A DNA stretch of 64,000 bases from an uncultured Sphingopyxis sp. (lineage in GTDB: Bacteria; Pseudomonadota; Alphaproteobacteria; Sphingomonadales; Sphingomonadaceae): assembly GCF_900078365.1 (NCBI RefSeq), contig NZ_LT598653.1:62001-126000 (forward strand), in the 5' to 3' direction. Positions within the stretch are counted from its first letter, which is position 1. The number at the start of each line of letters is the position of its first letter. Positions 1 to 7,723 of this stretch are shown piece after piece. A program made the translations under genes and the position numbers. Under the pieces are notes generated by a model. That model made no database searches. It was not told the origin of the DNA and saw only the letters and a list, made by a program, of their open reading frames with translations.

Positions 1-662
1 GTCTCGGTCTTTTCGTGCAGCACCTCCTCGGCGCGGCGGAAGCGGATATGGCTTTGCGCGAAGCGGACGCAGAAAGCGCAGAGCAGGAAGCCCGCGACGA
101 GGGCGACCGCGGCGAGATGCGGCGCGCCGGCGCGGGTCAGCGCGGCGGCGGCCGACAGCGAGACGGGAGCGATGAACAGCGCGCAGGCGAGCGGGACGCT
201 GTGCGCGGCGATCGCCAGCGTGACCATCATCAGCACCGCGATCGTCCACATCGACAGCACATGGTCGAGCGCCGGGGTCGGCCCCTGCAGCCAGAAAGGC
301 GCCCCCCAGATCAGCGCCGAATAGAGCGCGTGGCGGTTGCACTGCCGGTATTCGGCGATCCCCAACGATTTGGGGTCGCCGAGCGGCAGGCCCTTGAATT
401 GGGTGTAGGACCAGAGCGCGAAGGCAAGCGCGCAGGCGAGCCAGCCGCCGGCGACGGGCAGCGGCACGCTGTGGACCATGGTGAAGGCGGCGACGAACGC
501 CATGCCGAGGCCCATCACCCGGCGCAGCGAACCGCGGCCGCGGAGCGGCGCGAGCTGGAGCTGGCGGAGGTTGCCGACGTCCCGGCTCCGCGGCCCCAGC
601 CCCAACAGGGTCCGCACGGATATGTCGTCGGCAGCAATCGGGTCGGTCAGCAGGCTTTTCAC
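1..662 (-). CDS. Membrane sensor N-terminus, probably a GGDEF/EAL protein (partial)
   Basis: The reading frame starts at GTG 662, just after an in-frame TAA, and runs off the left edge, so only about 220 N-terminal residues are visible. It begins MKSLLTDPIAADD. A short cytoplasmic stretch is followed by about five or six hydrophobic helices between residues 35 and 205, then a charged stretch containing RFRRAEEVLHEKTET, which looks like the linker into a signalling domain. This N-terminus resembles the membrane part of sphingomonad diguanylate cyclase/phosphodiesterases, but the catalytic domain lies outside the window. That assignment is therefore inference. A membrane sensor with some other output domain would fit equally well. 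Confidence 0.5.
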   Translation of the reverse strand, partial: MKSLLTDPIAADDISVRTLLGLGPRSRDVGNLRQLQLAPLRGRGSLRRVMGLGMAFVAAFTMVHSVPLPVAGGWLACALAFALWSYTQFKGLPLGDPKSLGIAEYRQCNRHALYSALIWGAPFWLQGPTPALDHVLSMWTIAVLMMVTLAIAAHSVPLACALFIAPVSLSAAAALTRAGAPHLAAVALVAGFLLCAFCVRFAQSHIRFRRAEEVLHEKTE

Positions 663-810
663 GCCCGCCGGTTTAGCGCGCGGGGGTTACCCGAAGGTAA
701 CCATCGCGCTGTCCGGGGGCGAATTTCTGTGCCGCGAGGGGACAGGGTGGCGAGGTGGGTTGTCCGTGGAAGACGGTTTTGGGGTGGGGAGCGTGCGTTG
801 CGATCCATCA

Positions 811-941
811 AGCCCCTCCCCTTCAGGGGAGGGGTTGGGTGGGGGCCATCGGCCTTGCGCAAGGCCGATGGCCCCCACCCGCTGCGACTAGGGAGCGAGC
901 TGCCAAGTCTTCGTTGCCCCTCCCCTGAAGGGGAGGGGCTT
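811..941. repeat. Composite inverted repeat, family A, copy 1
   Basis: Outer arms are CCCCTCCCCTTCAGGGGAGGGG-type palindromes facing each other across about 130 bp. The centre holds a second palindrome around GGCCATCGGCC / TTGCGCAAGG. The same building blocks recur at 17461-17592 (centre inverted) and 46503-46629. It lies in the 440-bp gap between the sensor and acyl-AMP ligase genes. Nothing else is seen in that gap apart from a family B repeat. Confidence 0.85.
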
Positions 942-979
942 GACTAGGAGAGGGCAACTACCCGGCCGGTTTCAGACCT

Positions 980-1061
980 TCGTCATCCCGGACTTGATCC
1001 GGGATCCATTCTTTCCACGCCCGCGTGAATGGACCCCGGATCAAGTCCGGGGTGACGATGA
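980..1061. repeat. Inverted repeat, family B, copy 1
   Basis: The left arm begins CGTCATCCCGGACTTGATCC and the right arm is nearly its reverse complement, enclosing an ATTCTTTCCACGC / GCGTGAAT centre. Related copies lie at 47860-47936 and 55845-55920, with a divergent one at 35348-35450. It sits just past the stop codon of the minus-strand acyl-AMP ligase gene, so its hairpin could also end that transcript (inference). Confidence 0.85.
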
Positions 1062-1102
1062 AAGACAAGCCGGCTACTGCCCGCAAGCCGCCGTGTCCGG
1101 CC

Positions 1103-2854
1103 TTAAGCCGCCATCGCGAAGGGCTGGATTTCGCCGGCGAGATATTGCGCGCGCGCCTTCGAGCGGCTCAATTTGCCCGAGCTGGTGCGCGGCAGGGTGC
1201 GCGGCGGGATCAGTTCGATCAGGCAGTTCATGCCGGTGATCGCGCGGACGCGGTCGCGGATCGTCTCGCGCAGCGCGAGCCGTTCGGCCTCGTCGCTGGT
1301 GCGGCACTGGACGAGCACCGCGGGGGTTTCCTCGCCGCCCGGCGTCGTGATCGCAAAGGCCGCGATGTCGCCCGACTTGAAGCCCGGAAGCTGTTCGACC
1401 GCCCATTCGATGTCCTGCGGCCAGTGATTCTTGCCGTTGATGATGATCATGTCCTTGGCGCGGCCGACGATATAGATGTAGCCGTCCGACATATAGCCCA
1501 TGTCGCCGGTGTCGAGCCAGCCGTCCGCCATGCAGGCGGCGGTCGATTCGGGGTCCCGGTAATAGCCGGTCATCAGCGACGGGCCGCTGCACCACACCTT
1601 GCCGACGGTTTGGTCGGGGAGCACGTTCCCCGCCTCGTCGCGGACCTCGATCACCATGTCCTTGACCGCCTTGCCGCAGTTGACGATCGCGCGGTAGCGT
1701 GTCGGGCGGCCGCTGTCGTTCGCGGCGCCCGACAGCTCGGTTTCCTCGACCAGCTCGACGACGATGCCTTCGCCCGGCGGCATGATGCTGACCGCGAGCG
1801 TCGCTTCGGCGAGGCCGTAGCTCGGCAGGAAGGCGCTCGCCTTGAAACCCGCGTCGGCGAAGGCGTCGACGAAGCTCTGCATCACGTCGGGACGGATCAT
1901 GTCCGCGCCATTGCCCGCGACGCGCCAGCGCGACAGGTCGAAGCGGTCGGCGACATGGGTCTGGCTCGAGATGCGGCGCGCGCAGATGTCGTAGCCGAAG
2001 GTCGGCGAATAGCTCAATGTCGTGCCCTGGTTGCGGCTGATCAGGTCGAGCCAGGCGAGCGGGCGGCGGGCGAAATCCTCGGTCTTGAGATAATCGACCG
2101 ACACCTGGTTCGCGACCGGCGAGAGCAGGCAGCCGACGAGGCCCATGTCGTGATACCAGGGCAGCCACGAGACGCAGCGGTCGCTGTCCTGAAGCCGCAT
2201 CCCGTGGGCATGCGCCGAGAGATTGTTGAGCAGCGCGCCGTGCGTCACCGCGACGCCGTGCGGGAAGCGCGTCGAGCCGCTGCTGTATTGGAGATAGCAG
2301 GTCTCGTCCGTCTTCTGCTCGGGAAGGTCGGTCACCGGCGCGGCGCGTTTTTCGAATTCGCTCCAGTCGACCGGCTGGACTTTGCGCTGCTCGGCCGCCT
2401 CGATCGCCATCGCGGCGATTTCGGGCGGGAAGAACAGCATTTTGGGGTCGCAGCTGGTGAGCTGGACGACGAGCTGGCCGACATAGGAGTCGCGCCCGCC
2501 GAAGCTCGTCGGCAGCGGCAGCGGCACCGGCCAGGCGCCGGCGTAGATGGTGCCGAAGAAGAGCGCGGCGAATTCGGCGCCCGTTTCGGCGATCAGCGCG
2601 ATGCGGTCGCCGGGCTGCACGCCCGCCGCGACCAGGCGATAGGCGGTGGCGAGCGCGTCGGCCTTGAGCTCGCTATAGGGATAGGGGCGCACCAGACGCC
2701 CGCGCGGATCGTGGAAATTGAGCCCGCGCGAGCCGCTCGCGGCATAGTCGAGCGCCTCGCCCACGGTGGCGAAGTCGGAAAAACGGCGCGGCTGCGCACA
2801 TATGGTCGGCGTCGGCACGAGCGCATCGGCCGAAATCTGGTCGGTATCGGTCAT
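1103..2854 (-). CDS. Fatty acyl-AMP ligase (FadD32-like, FAAL)
   Basis: A 583-residue ANL-superfamily adenylating enzyme, expected to activate a fatty acid as acyl-adenylate for transfer to a carrier protein. Visible motifs are the P-loop-like SSGSTRFPHGV (about residue 190), SYGLAEATLAVS, WLDTGDMGY, and VGRAKDMIIINGKNHWPQDIE. The last is the FAAL version of the hinge region. PRTSSGKLSRSKAR near the end carries the conserved C-terminal lysine. ATG 2854 was chosen because homology starts there. In-frame ATGs at 2917 and 2899 would add up to 21 residues, and no ribosome site decides between them. No carrier protein or polyketide synthase gene lies nearby, so the acceptor is unknown. Confidence 0.87.
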   Translation of the reverse strand: MTDTDQISADALVPTPTICAQPRRFSDFATVGEALDYAASGSRGLNFHDPRGRLVRPYPYSELKADALATAYRLVAAGVQPGDRIALIAETGAEFAALFFGTIYAGAWPVPLPLPTSFGGRDSYVGQLVVQLTSCDPKMLFFPPEIAAMAIEAAEQRKVQPVDWSEFEKRAAPVTDLPEQKTDETCYLQYSSGSTRFPHGVAVTHGALLNNLSAHAHGMRLQDSDRCVSWLPWYHDMGLVGCLLSPVANQVSVDYLKTEDFARRPLAWLDLISRNQGTTLSYSPTFGYDICARRISSQTHVADRFDLSRWRVAGNGADMIRPDVMQSFVDAFADAGFKASAFLPSYGLAEATLAVSIMPPGEGIVVELVEETELSGAANDSGRPTRYRAIVNCGKAVKDMVIEVRDEAGNVLPDQTVGKVWCSGPSLMTGYYRDPESTAACMADGWLDTGDMGYMSDGYIYIVGRAKDMIIINGKNHWPQDIEWAVEQLPGFKSGDIAAFAITTPGGEETPAVLVQCRTSDEAERLALRETIRDRVRAITGMNCLIELIPPRTLPRTSSGKLSRSKARAQYLAGEIQPFAMAA

Positions 2855-3032
2855 AGGGGCTGCGACATCCCGCGATACGGGCCGCGCGGCAACAAGCATG
2901 TCATCTTTCTGAGCCATGTGTCGGTGCGCGAACCCTATGTTGTTTGAACAAATCGCCCATTCCCGGGCTTTGATGCCCGATATGGCGGTGTTGATCGTTC
3001 TCAATCGGGCCCGACTGTGGCACAAACATGGC

Positions 3033-3605
3033 ATGCCGCGCCGCACCGCTCCGTCCGACCGCTCCAGAAAACCCCTGGGCGCGGCGAAACTCGACGAACT
3101 GGCGCTCGCCTATGTGGCGCGATTCGCGACGAGTCGCGCCAAGCTGACGCGCTATCTCGCCCGGAAAGTGCGCGAATCCGAATGGATCGACGAAAATGAC
3201 GCCATGGCGGCGTGCGAGGCGATCGCCGAACGGATGGAGCGCCTCGGCTATCTCGACGACCGCCAATATGCCGCGATGCGCGGCCGCGCGATGACCGGGC
3301 GCGGATTGGGGGTGCGGCGGGTCAAGGCGCAGCTCTATGCCGACGGCATCGCCGAAGAGGACAGCGGCGCGGCGATTGCGGCGGCCGAGGGCGCCGCGTT
3401 CACCGCGGCCATCGATTTCGCGCGGCGGCGGCGCTTCGGGCCCTTCGCGGTGCGACCGGGCGACGATCCGAAGCAGCACGAGAGGCAGCTCGCCGCCTTT
3501 TTGCGCGCCGGGCACAGCCTCGCGATCGCGCGCCGCATCCTCGCCGTCCCGCCGGGGGACGAGGCCGCGCTGGCGGCGCTGGACGAGGAAGCGGGGCTCG
3601 ATTAG
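3033..3605 (+). CDS. recX: RecX-family regulatory protein
   Basis: 190 residues, rich in Arg and Ala, with the helical repeat pattern of RecX: LARKVRESEWI, MERLGYLDDRQYAAM and RGLGVRRVKAQLYADGI. Family members bind RecA and limit its filament growth during recombination and the SOS response. recA itself is not in the window, which is common in sphingomonads. The frame is open upstream to 2916, but ATG 3033 (MPRRTAPSDRSRK) gives the usual length. The divergent neighbour is the acyl-AMP ligase, about 180 bp away. Confidence 0.8.
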   Translation: MPRRTAPSDRSRKPLGAAKLDELALAYVARFATSRAKLTRYLARKVRESEWIDENDAMAACEAIAERMERLGYLDDRQYAAMRGRAMTGRGLGVRRVKAQLYADGIAEEDSGAAIAAAEGAAFTAAIDFARRRRFGPFAVRPGDDPKQHERQLAAFLRAGHSLAIARRILAVPPGDEAALAALDEEAGLD

Positions 3606-3628
3606 GCTGCAGACCGCCTTTCATTACC

Positions 3629-3767
3629 CGTCACCCCCGCGAAGGCGGGGGTCCAGCTTCATTCTTCCTTCTTTGTGCCTTCGTGCCTTTGTGTGAGCCA
3701 AAAAGAAACTCGTACAAAGGCGCGAAGGCACAAAGAAGGCTGGACCCCCGCCTTCGCGGGGGTGACG
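3629..3767. repeat. Inverted repeat, family C, copy 1 (enlarged)
   Basis: Outer arms are CGTCACCCCCGCGAAGGCGG and its complement. Inside is a second, different palindrome made of CCTTCTTTGTGCCTTCG-type arms around CAAAAAGAAAC. Other family C copies are at 9396, 15686, 22275 and 55089. It fills the gap between recX and the DUF192 gene. Confidence 0.85.
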
Positions 3768-3804
3768 GAAGGGAATGGAACGATGACGGGAGGATGAGAA
3801 CAGG

Positions 3805-4263
3805 ATGCGTATATTTTTGACCGCCCTTGCCCTGTCGTTCGCGCTGCCGATGGCGGCGTGCAGCCGCGACGCGAGCGAGGCGGAGAGCGCCGCGACGATT
3901 CCGGTCACGATCGAGATGGCGGGCACGGCGCATCGGTTCGAGGTCGAGGTCGCGCGCACCGATGCCGAACAGGACCGCGGGCTGATGTTCCGCACCAGCC
4001 TGCCGGCGAATGGCGGGATGCTGTTTCCGTTCGCAAAGCCGCGAATCGGCAGCTTCTGGATGAAGAACACGCTGATCCCGCTCGACATGATCTTCATCCG
4101 CGCCGACGGCAGCATCGACCGCATCGCCGAAAACACCATCCCCGAATCGCTCGAACCCGTGGTCAGCGGCGGCGAGGTTTCGGCGGTGCTCGAACTCGTG
4201 GGCGGCACGGCGGCCCGGCTTGGCATCGACGAAACGGCGAAGGTGACTTGGAAGGATAAATGA
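3805..4263 (+). CDS. DUF192 lipoprotein
   Basis: 152 residues. An N-terminal signal ends in the lipobox-like LPMAAC, so it is probably an outer-membrane or periplasmic lipoprotein. The rest is a full DUF192 domain, with DRGLMFRTSLP, GGMLFPF, FWMKNTLIPLDMIFI and a terminal VLELVGGTAARLGI block. The function of DUF192 proteins is not established. The start is ATG 3805. It stands alone between two repeat-filled gaps and is transcribed toward the NDUFA12-like gene. Confidence 0.88.
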   Translation: MRIFLTALALSFALPMAACSRDASEAESAATIPVTIEMAGTAHRFEVEVARTDAEQDRGLMFRTSLPANGGMLFPFAKPRIGSFWMKNTLIPLDMIFIRADGSIDRIAENTIPESLEPVVSGGEVSAVLELVGGTAARLGIDETAKVTWKDK

Positions 4264-4298
4264 GGCCCTAGCGCTGGCTCCTCTACCCTTTTTCCGCT

Positions 4299-4380
4299 TG
4301 TGCTGAGCTTGTCGAAGCACCGTCCTTCCCTTGGCGTCGCGGAAGAGGAGGACGGCCCTTCGACAAGCTCAGGGCAAACG
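4299..4380. repeat. Inverted repeat, family G, copy 1
   Basis: Arms are GCTGAGCTTGTCGAAGCACC and a facing GGCCCTTCGACAAGCTCAGG. Other copies are at 14788, 34501 and 50632. It lies in the 200-bp gap between the DUF192 and NDUFA12-like genes. Confidence 0.8.
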
Positions 4381-4463
4381 GGGGGATAGGGACAGGTGAA
4401 TCTCGGTTTCCATGGCGTTTGACGCTTGCGAAGCATCGCTCCTTGCCTGTAAACGCCGCAGCC

Positions 4464-4850
4464 ATGAGCATTTTGGGCAAGATTTTCACCTGGTGGGACG
4501 GCGCGACCGTCGGCACGCTGCTGAACAGTTGGGCGCGCGGCGAGAAGGTCGGCGAAGACAGCCTCGGCAACCGCTATTTCCGCGCCAAGAAGGGCGGCCG
4601 CCGTTGGGTGATCTATAACGGACCCAATGATGCGAGCCGCGTGCCGCCCGAATGGCACGGCTGGCTGCACGGCACCTTCGACGAACTGCCGGCCGACGTG
4701 CTGCCCGCGCCGCGCGCGTGGGAGAAGGCGCCGAGCGCGAACCTGACCGGCAGCACCGGCGCCTATCGTCCCGCGGGCGCGCTCGAACGCGGCGGCCGTC
4801 GCGCCGCCGCGACCGGCGATTACGAGGCCTGGCGGCCCGGCGCCGACTGA
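4464..4850 (+). CDS. NADH:ubiquinone oxidoreductase NDUFA12-like accessory subunit
   Basis: 128 residues, beginning MSILGKIFTWWDGATVGTLL. Signature stretches of the NDUFA12/B17.2 family are GNRYFRAKKGGRRWVIY and NDASRVPPEWHGWLH. The family comprises supernumerary subunits of complex I found in mitochondria and Alphaproteobacteria. It is expected at the cytoplasmic side of complex I. ATG 4464 was chosen over an upstream in-frame start at 4419 because the conserved domain begins there. The DUF2155 gene follows 6 bp after its stop, and the trio with aat is a conserved alphaproteobacterial arrangement. Confidence 0.9.
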   Translation: MSILGKIFTWWDGATVGTLLNSWARGEKVGEDSLGNRYFRAKKGGRRWVIYNGPNDASRVPPEWHGWLHGTFDELPADVLPAPRAWEKAPSANLTGSTGAYRPAGALERGGRRAAATGDYEAWRPGAD

Positions 4851-4856
4851 GCTTCA

Positions 4857-5522
4857 GTGCGGCCGCAACCCCTCCGTATCGCGCTCCTGACGCTTGTCGC
4901 GACGGCGGCGCTCACCGCCTGCGACCGGACGCCGTCGAAGGGCGGCAGCGCGAGCGTCCCGACCGCCGCGAAATCCGAACGCGTACCGCAGGAAGTCGGC
5001 GGCATCGAGGGCGCGACCCCGATGGCCGAGCGCGTCGCCGTGGTCGGCCTGCTCAACAAGCGCAACGGGCTGGTCCGCGAGCTCGAGATGAAGCCCGGCG
5101 AATCGGTGCGCGTCGGCCGCGCGATCGTGCGGATGCGCGCGTGCGAAATGACCGCGCCGTGGGAAGATCCGCCCGAAACGGGGGCTTTCGTCCAACTGAC
5201 CGTGCAGGACCAGCGCGACGACAAATGGCGCCGCGTCTTTTCGGGCTGGATTTTCCGCGAGCGGCCCGACCGCAATGTGATCGAGCATCCGATCTATGAC
5301 GTCTTCGTCAAAAGCTGCGCGATGACATATCCGGGCGGCGAGCCGGTCGAGCGTTCGGCGCCCAAATCGGCGGCCGCGCCCAAGGCGTCGAGCGCGCCCC
5401 AGTCGCCCGCGACGAACGGCGGCGAAGGCACCGCGACCCCGGCGGCGCCTGCCGCTCCGGCGCCCGCTCCGGTCGCGCCGCCCAAGCTCGCGCCGCCGTC
5501 GCCCCCCGCCAACACCGAATAG
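4857..5522 (+). CDS. DUF2155 lipoprotein
   Basis: 221 residues from GTG 4857. The signal peptide ends in LTAC, a lipobox, so an envelope lipoprotein is likely. The DUF2155 domain covers about residues 65-160 and holds NKRNGLVRELEMKPGE, VRMRACEMTAPWEDPPE and SGWIFRERPDRNVIEHPIYDVFVKSC, with two conserved cysteines. The last 60 residues are a low-complexity Pro/Ala tail. That tail overlaps the 3' end of aat on the other strand by 229 bp. The function of the family is unknown. Translation is probably coupled to the upstream NDUFA12-like gene. Confidence 0.88.
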   Translation: MRPQPLRIALLTLVATAALTACDRTPSKGGSASVPTAAKSERVPQEVGGIEGATPMAERVAVVGLLNKRNGLVRELEMKPGESVRVGRAIVRMRACEMTAPWEDPPETGAFVQLTVQDQRDDKWRRVFSGWIFRERPDRNVIEHPIYDVFVKSCAMTYPGGEPVERSAPKSAAAPKASSAPQSPATNGGEGTATPAAPAAPAPAPVAPPKLAPPSPPANTE

Positions 5523-6022
5523 AGCCGCGCGAGATAGTCGGCCTGGCGGATTTCGATCGCGCCGAGGCTGGCGAGGTGCGGCGTGATGAACTGGCAGTCG
5601 AGCAATTTCCAGCCGCCCGCGATCAGCCGCGCGACGAGGTGCGCGAGCGCGACCTTCGATGCGTCGCGCACGCGGCTGACCATCGATTCGCCGAAAAAGG
5701 CGCGGCCGAGCGTGACGCCATAGAGGCCGCCGACGAGTTCGCCGTTCCGCCAGCATTCGACGCTGTGTGCATGGCCGAGCTGGAACAGTCGGTCGTAGCT
5801 CGCTCTGATCACCGGGTTGATCCATGTCGTCGGCCGGTCGCCCGCGGGCTCCGCGCAGAGCGCGACCATGTCGGCAAAGGCCGCATCGGTGGTGACGTGA
5901 AAGCGGTCGGAAACGATGACCTTCTTCAGGCTGCGCGACAGGTGAAAGCCGTCCAGCGGCAGGATCGCGCGCAGCCGCGGCTCGACCCAATGGACCGACG
6001 GGTCGTCCGCCCCATCGGCCAT
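5294..6022 (-). CDS. aat: Leucyl/phenylalanyl-tRNA--protein transferase
   Basis: Transfers Leu or Phe from aminoacyl-tRNA to N-terminal Arg/Lys of proteins in the N-degron pathway. The core is intact: HWVEPRLRAILPLDGFHLSR, TWINPVIRASY, GHAHSVECWRNGELVGGLYG, AFFGESMVSR, and KLLDCQFITPHLASLGAIEI. The conserved N-terminal block DPALLLSAYAQGIFPM is encoded upstream of ATG 6022, with no in-frame ATG, GTG or TTG. True translation therefore probably begins at a rarer codon such as CTG 6088 or ATC 6079. The enzyme normally ends near SVLAGGD. The last 70 residues are a Gly/Ala-rich tail that is antisense to the DUF2155 gene. The upstream methyltransferase stop codon lies at 6085-6087. Confidence 0.92.
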   Translation of the reverse strand: MADGADDPSVHWVEPRLRAILPLDGFHLSRSLKKVIVSDRFHVTTDAAFADMVALCAEPAGDRPTTWINPVIRASYDRLFQLGHAHSVECWRNGELVGGLYGVTLGRAFFGESMVSRVRDASKVALAHLVARLIAGGWKLLDCQFITPHLASLGAIEIRQADYLARLYSVLAGGDGGASLGGATGAGAGAAGAAGVAVPSPPFVAGDWGALDALGAAADLGAERSTGSPPGYVIAQLLTKTS

Positions 6023-6084
6023 CGGGAAAATCCCCTGCGCATAGGCGCTGAGCAGCAGCGCCGGATCGATGGACTCGATGGGCT

Positions 6085-6915
6085 TCAGCTTGCGGGCTTC
6101 ACGAATTTGAGCGTCATGCGGTCCGATTCGCCGATCGCGACATATTTGGCGCGGTCGGTGTCGCCCTCGGTCAGGCTCGGCGGCAGCGTCCAGACGCCCT
6201 TGGGATAATCCTTGGTGTCTTTCGGGTTGGCGTTGATCTCGCTCTCGCCAGCGAGCTTGAAGCCCGCAGCCTCGGCAAAGGCGACGATCGAGCTTTTTTT
6301 CATATAGCCCGACTTTTCTTCCTTCGCGCTGTCGTCGCTCTCGTTCAGCCGGTGCTCGACGACGCCGAGCGTGCCGCCGGGCTTGAGCATCGCGAAGATC
6401 TGCTTGAACGCATCGGCCGCCTTGTCGGTGCCGCCGAAGCGCCAGTTATGGACGTTGCGGAAGGTCAGCACGACATCGGCGCTGCCGTCGGGGACTTTCG
6501 CGCCCGCGCCGGTGGCCGGAAACTCGGCGAGCTTGACCGCGCCATAGGTTGCGGCATCGGCGGCCTGCTTTTCCTTGATCCTGTTGAGCCCGCGCTCCCA
6601 AGGCGCCGCGGCATAGAGAGTGCCGCCGCCGGCCTTGGTCAGCGGGGCGAGGATTTCGGTGTACCAGCCGCCGCCGGGCCACAGCTCGACGACCGTGTCG
6701 CCGGGCTTCACGCCGAAAAAGGCGAGTGTTTCGGCGGGGTGGCGATATGCGTCGCGCGCGACGTTCGCGGGGGTGCGGGTGGGGGCGGCGACGGCGGCGG
6801 CGATCGCGTCACCCGCCTTTGGGGCGGTGTGGCCGGCATGGCCGTCATGCTGCATCGCTGCGGCGGGGGTCGCGATTGCGATGGCGACACTTGCAACAAT
6901 CAATAGCGGACGCAT
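6085..6915 (-). CDS. Exported class I methyltransferase-like protein (COG4798 type)
   Basis: 276 residues. A signal peptide ends near TPAAAM and is followed by a His-rich HDGHAGH stretch. The Rossmann motif I is VVELWPGGGWYTEILAP (about residue 78). VVLTFRNVHNW and LKPGGTLGVVEHR fit the later strands of a SAM-dependent methyltransferase fold. The protein appears to be exported, where SAM is not normally available, so the activity is uncertain. ATG 6915 is preferred over GTG 6924 because AGAGG lies 8 bases upstream. The 3' end abuts aat, so the two are probably cotranscribed. Confidence 0.8.
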   Translation of the reverse strand: MRPLLIVASVAIAIATPAAAMQHDGHAGHTAPKAGDAIAAAVAAPTRTPANVARDAYRHPAETLAFFGVKPGDTVVELWPGGGWYTEILAPLTKAGGGTLYAAAPWERGLNRIKEKQAADAATYGAVKLAEFPATGAGAKVPDGSADVVLTFRNVHNWRFGGTDKAADAFKQIFAMLKPGGTLGVVEHRLNESDDSAKEEKSGYMKKSSIVAFAEAAGFKLAGESEINANPKDTKDYPKGVWTLPPSLTEGDTDRAKYVAIGESDRMTLKFVKPAS

Positions 6916-6968
6916 ATGGGGCACCTCTCTCCAGGGGAATGTCCCTGTTTGCGAAGGGATGCGCGGTA

Positions 6969-7157
6969 ATGCAAGTGTCCATGCTGTCGGTGGGGATCGG
7001 CGCCGCGATCCTGTTCGGCGTCGCCGAGGTTGCGAACTGGCGCCGCAACAACCGCTGCGACGTCGAGCAGGTCGGATTCATGCCTTGGCGCGGGATCGCG
7101 CTGGCGTCAGCCGCCGTTGCGCTCTTTGCGACGGCGTTCTGGTTGGCTGGCAGATAA
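6969..7157 (+). CDS. Small two-helix membrane protein
   Basis: 62 residues with two hydrophobic segments (about 4-17 and 42-58) joined by a polar loop containing ANWRRNNRCDVEQVGFMPW. ATG 6969 has GAAGGGA upstream. ATG 6939 would add 10 residues. The stop codon is one base from the start of the Coq7-like gene, so the two are almost certainly translated together. I do not recognise the family. Its product may be a membrane partner of the hydroxylase, but that is only inferred from position. Confidence 0.6.
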   Translation: MQVSMLSVGIGAAILFGVAEVANWRRNNRCDVEQVGFMPWRGIALASAAVALFATAFWLAGR

Positions 7158-7158
7158 T

Positions 7159-7719
7159 ATGAAAACCGCGCGCGGCACGACGCTGATCGCGAGGTTGAAG
7201 TCGGGCGAAACGCTCGGCGACCGGGTGATGAAGGTCGACCATGCGGGCGAGCATGGCGCCGTCTGTATCTATCGGGCTCAACGCTGGTTCGCACGCATGC
7301 GCGCGCCCGACATGGTCGACGAACTCGATTCATTCCTGGCCCATGAACGCGGCCACCGCGCGCTTTTCGCTGCGGAATTGCGGCGTCGCGGGCGCGGTCG
7401 CTGCCGCAGCTATTTCTGGTGCGGTATCGGCGGCCTGATCCTTGGCACGATCACCGGGATCGCGGGACGCGGCGCGATCGCCGCGACGACGGTCGCGATC
7501 GAGCGCGTCGTGTTACGCCACATGCACGAACAGATTGTGGCGTTGCGGGGTATCGACGAGCCCGCGGTCCGGACGTTGGCGATCATCGTCGCCGAAGAAC
7601 AGGAACATCATGATCTGTCGGCGGCCCGCCTGCCATCAGCGGGCTTCTGGCCGCGTCTGGTCGACCCGCTCGTGTCAGCGTCGACCGAAGCAGTAATCTG
7701 GCTTGGGATGCGGCTCTAG
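7159..7719 (+). CDS. Coq7-type demethoxyubiquinone hydroxylase family protein
   Basis: 186 residues of the ferritin-like diiron Coq7/CatA family, which hydroxylates a ubiquinone precursor at the membrane. Likely iron ligands are in VDHAGEHGAV (Glu), LAHERGHR (Glu and His), AIERVVLRHMHEQI (Glu, His) and EEQEHHD (Glu and His). A hydrophobic GGLILGTITGIAGRGAIAAT lies between the ligand pairs, as is usual. The start is ATG 7159, and M24 (ATG 7228) is an alternative. It ends 4 bp before the convergent cpaF stop. Whether it is the cell's main ubiquinone hydroxylase cannot be told here. Confidence 0.85.
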   Translation: MKTARGTTLIARLKSGETLGDRVMKVDHAGEHGAVCIYRAQRWFARMRAPDMVDELDSFLAHERGHRALFAAELRRRGRGRCRSYFWCGIGGLILGTITGIAGRGAIAATTVAIERVVLRHMHEQIVALRGIDEPAVRTLAIIVAEEQEHHDLSAARLPSAGFWPRLVDPLVSASTEAVIWLGMRL

Positions 7720-7723
7720 ACGC

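Noticed and set aside
811..1061. Tandem palindromes read as a possible CRISPR array
   Set aside because: No regular repeat-spacer spacing, arms face each other, and no cas gene is in the window.
1025..2947. A 640-codon open frame antisense to the acyl-AMP ligase
   Set aside because: Composition is typical of an antisense shadow, and the ligase on the other strand has clear catalytic motifs.
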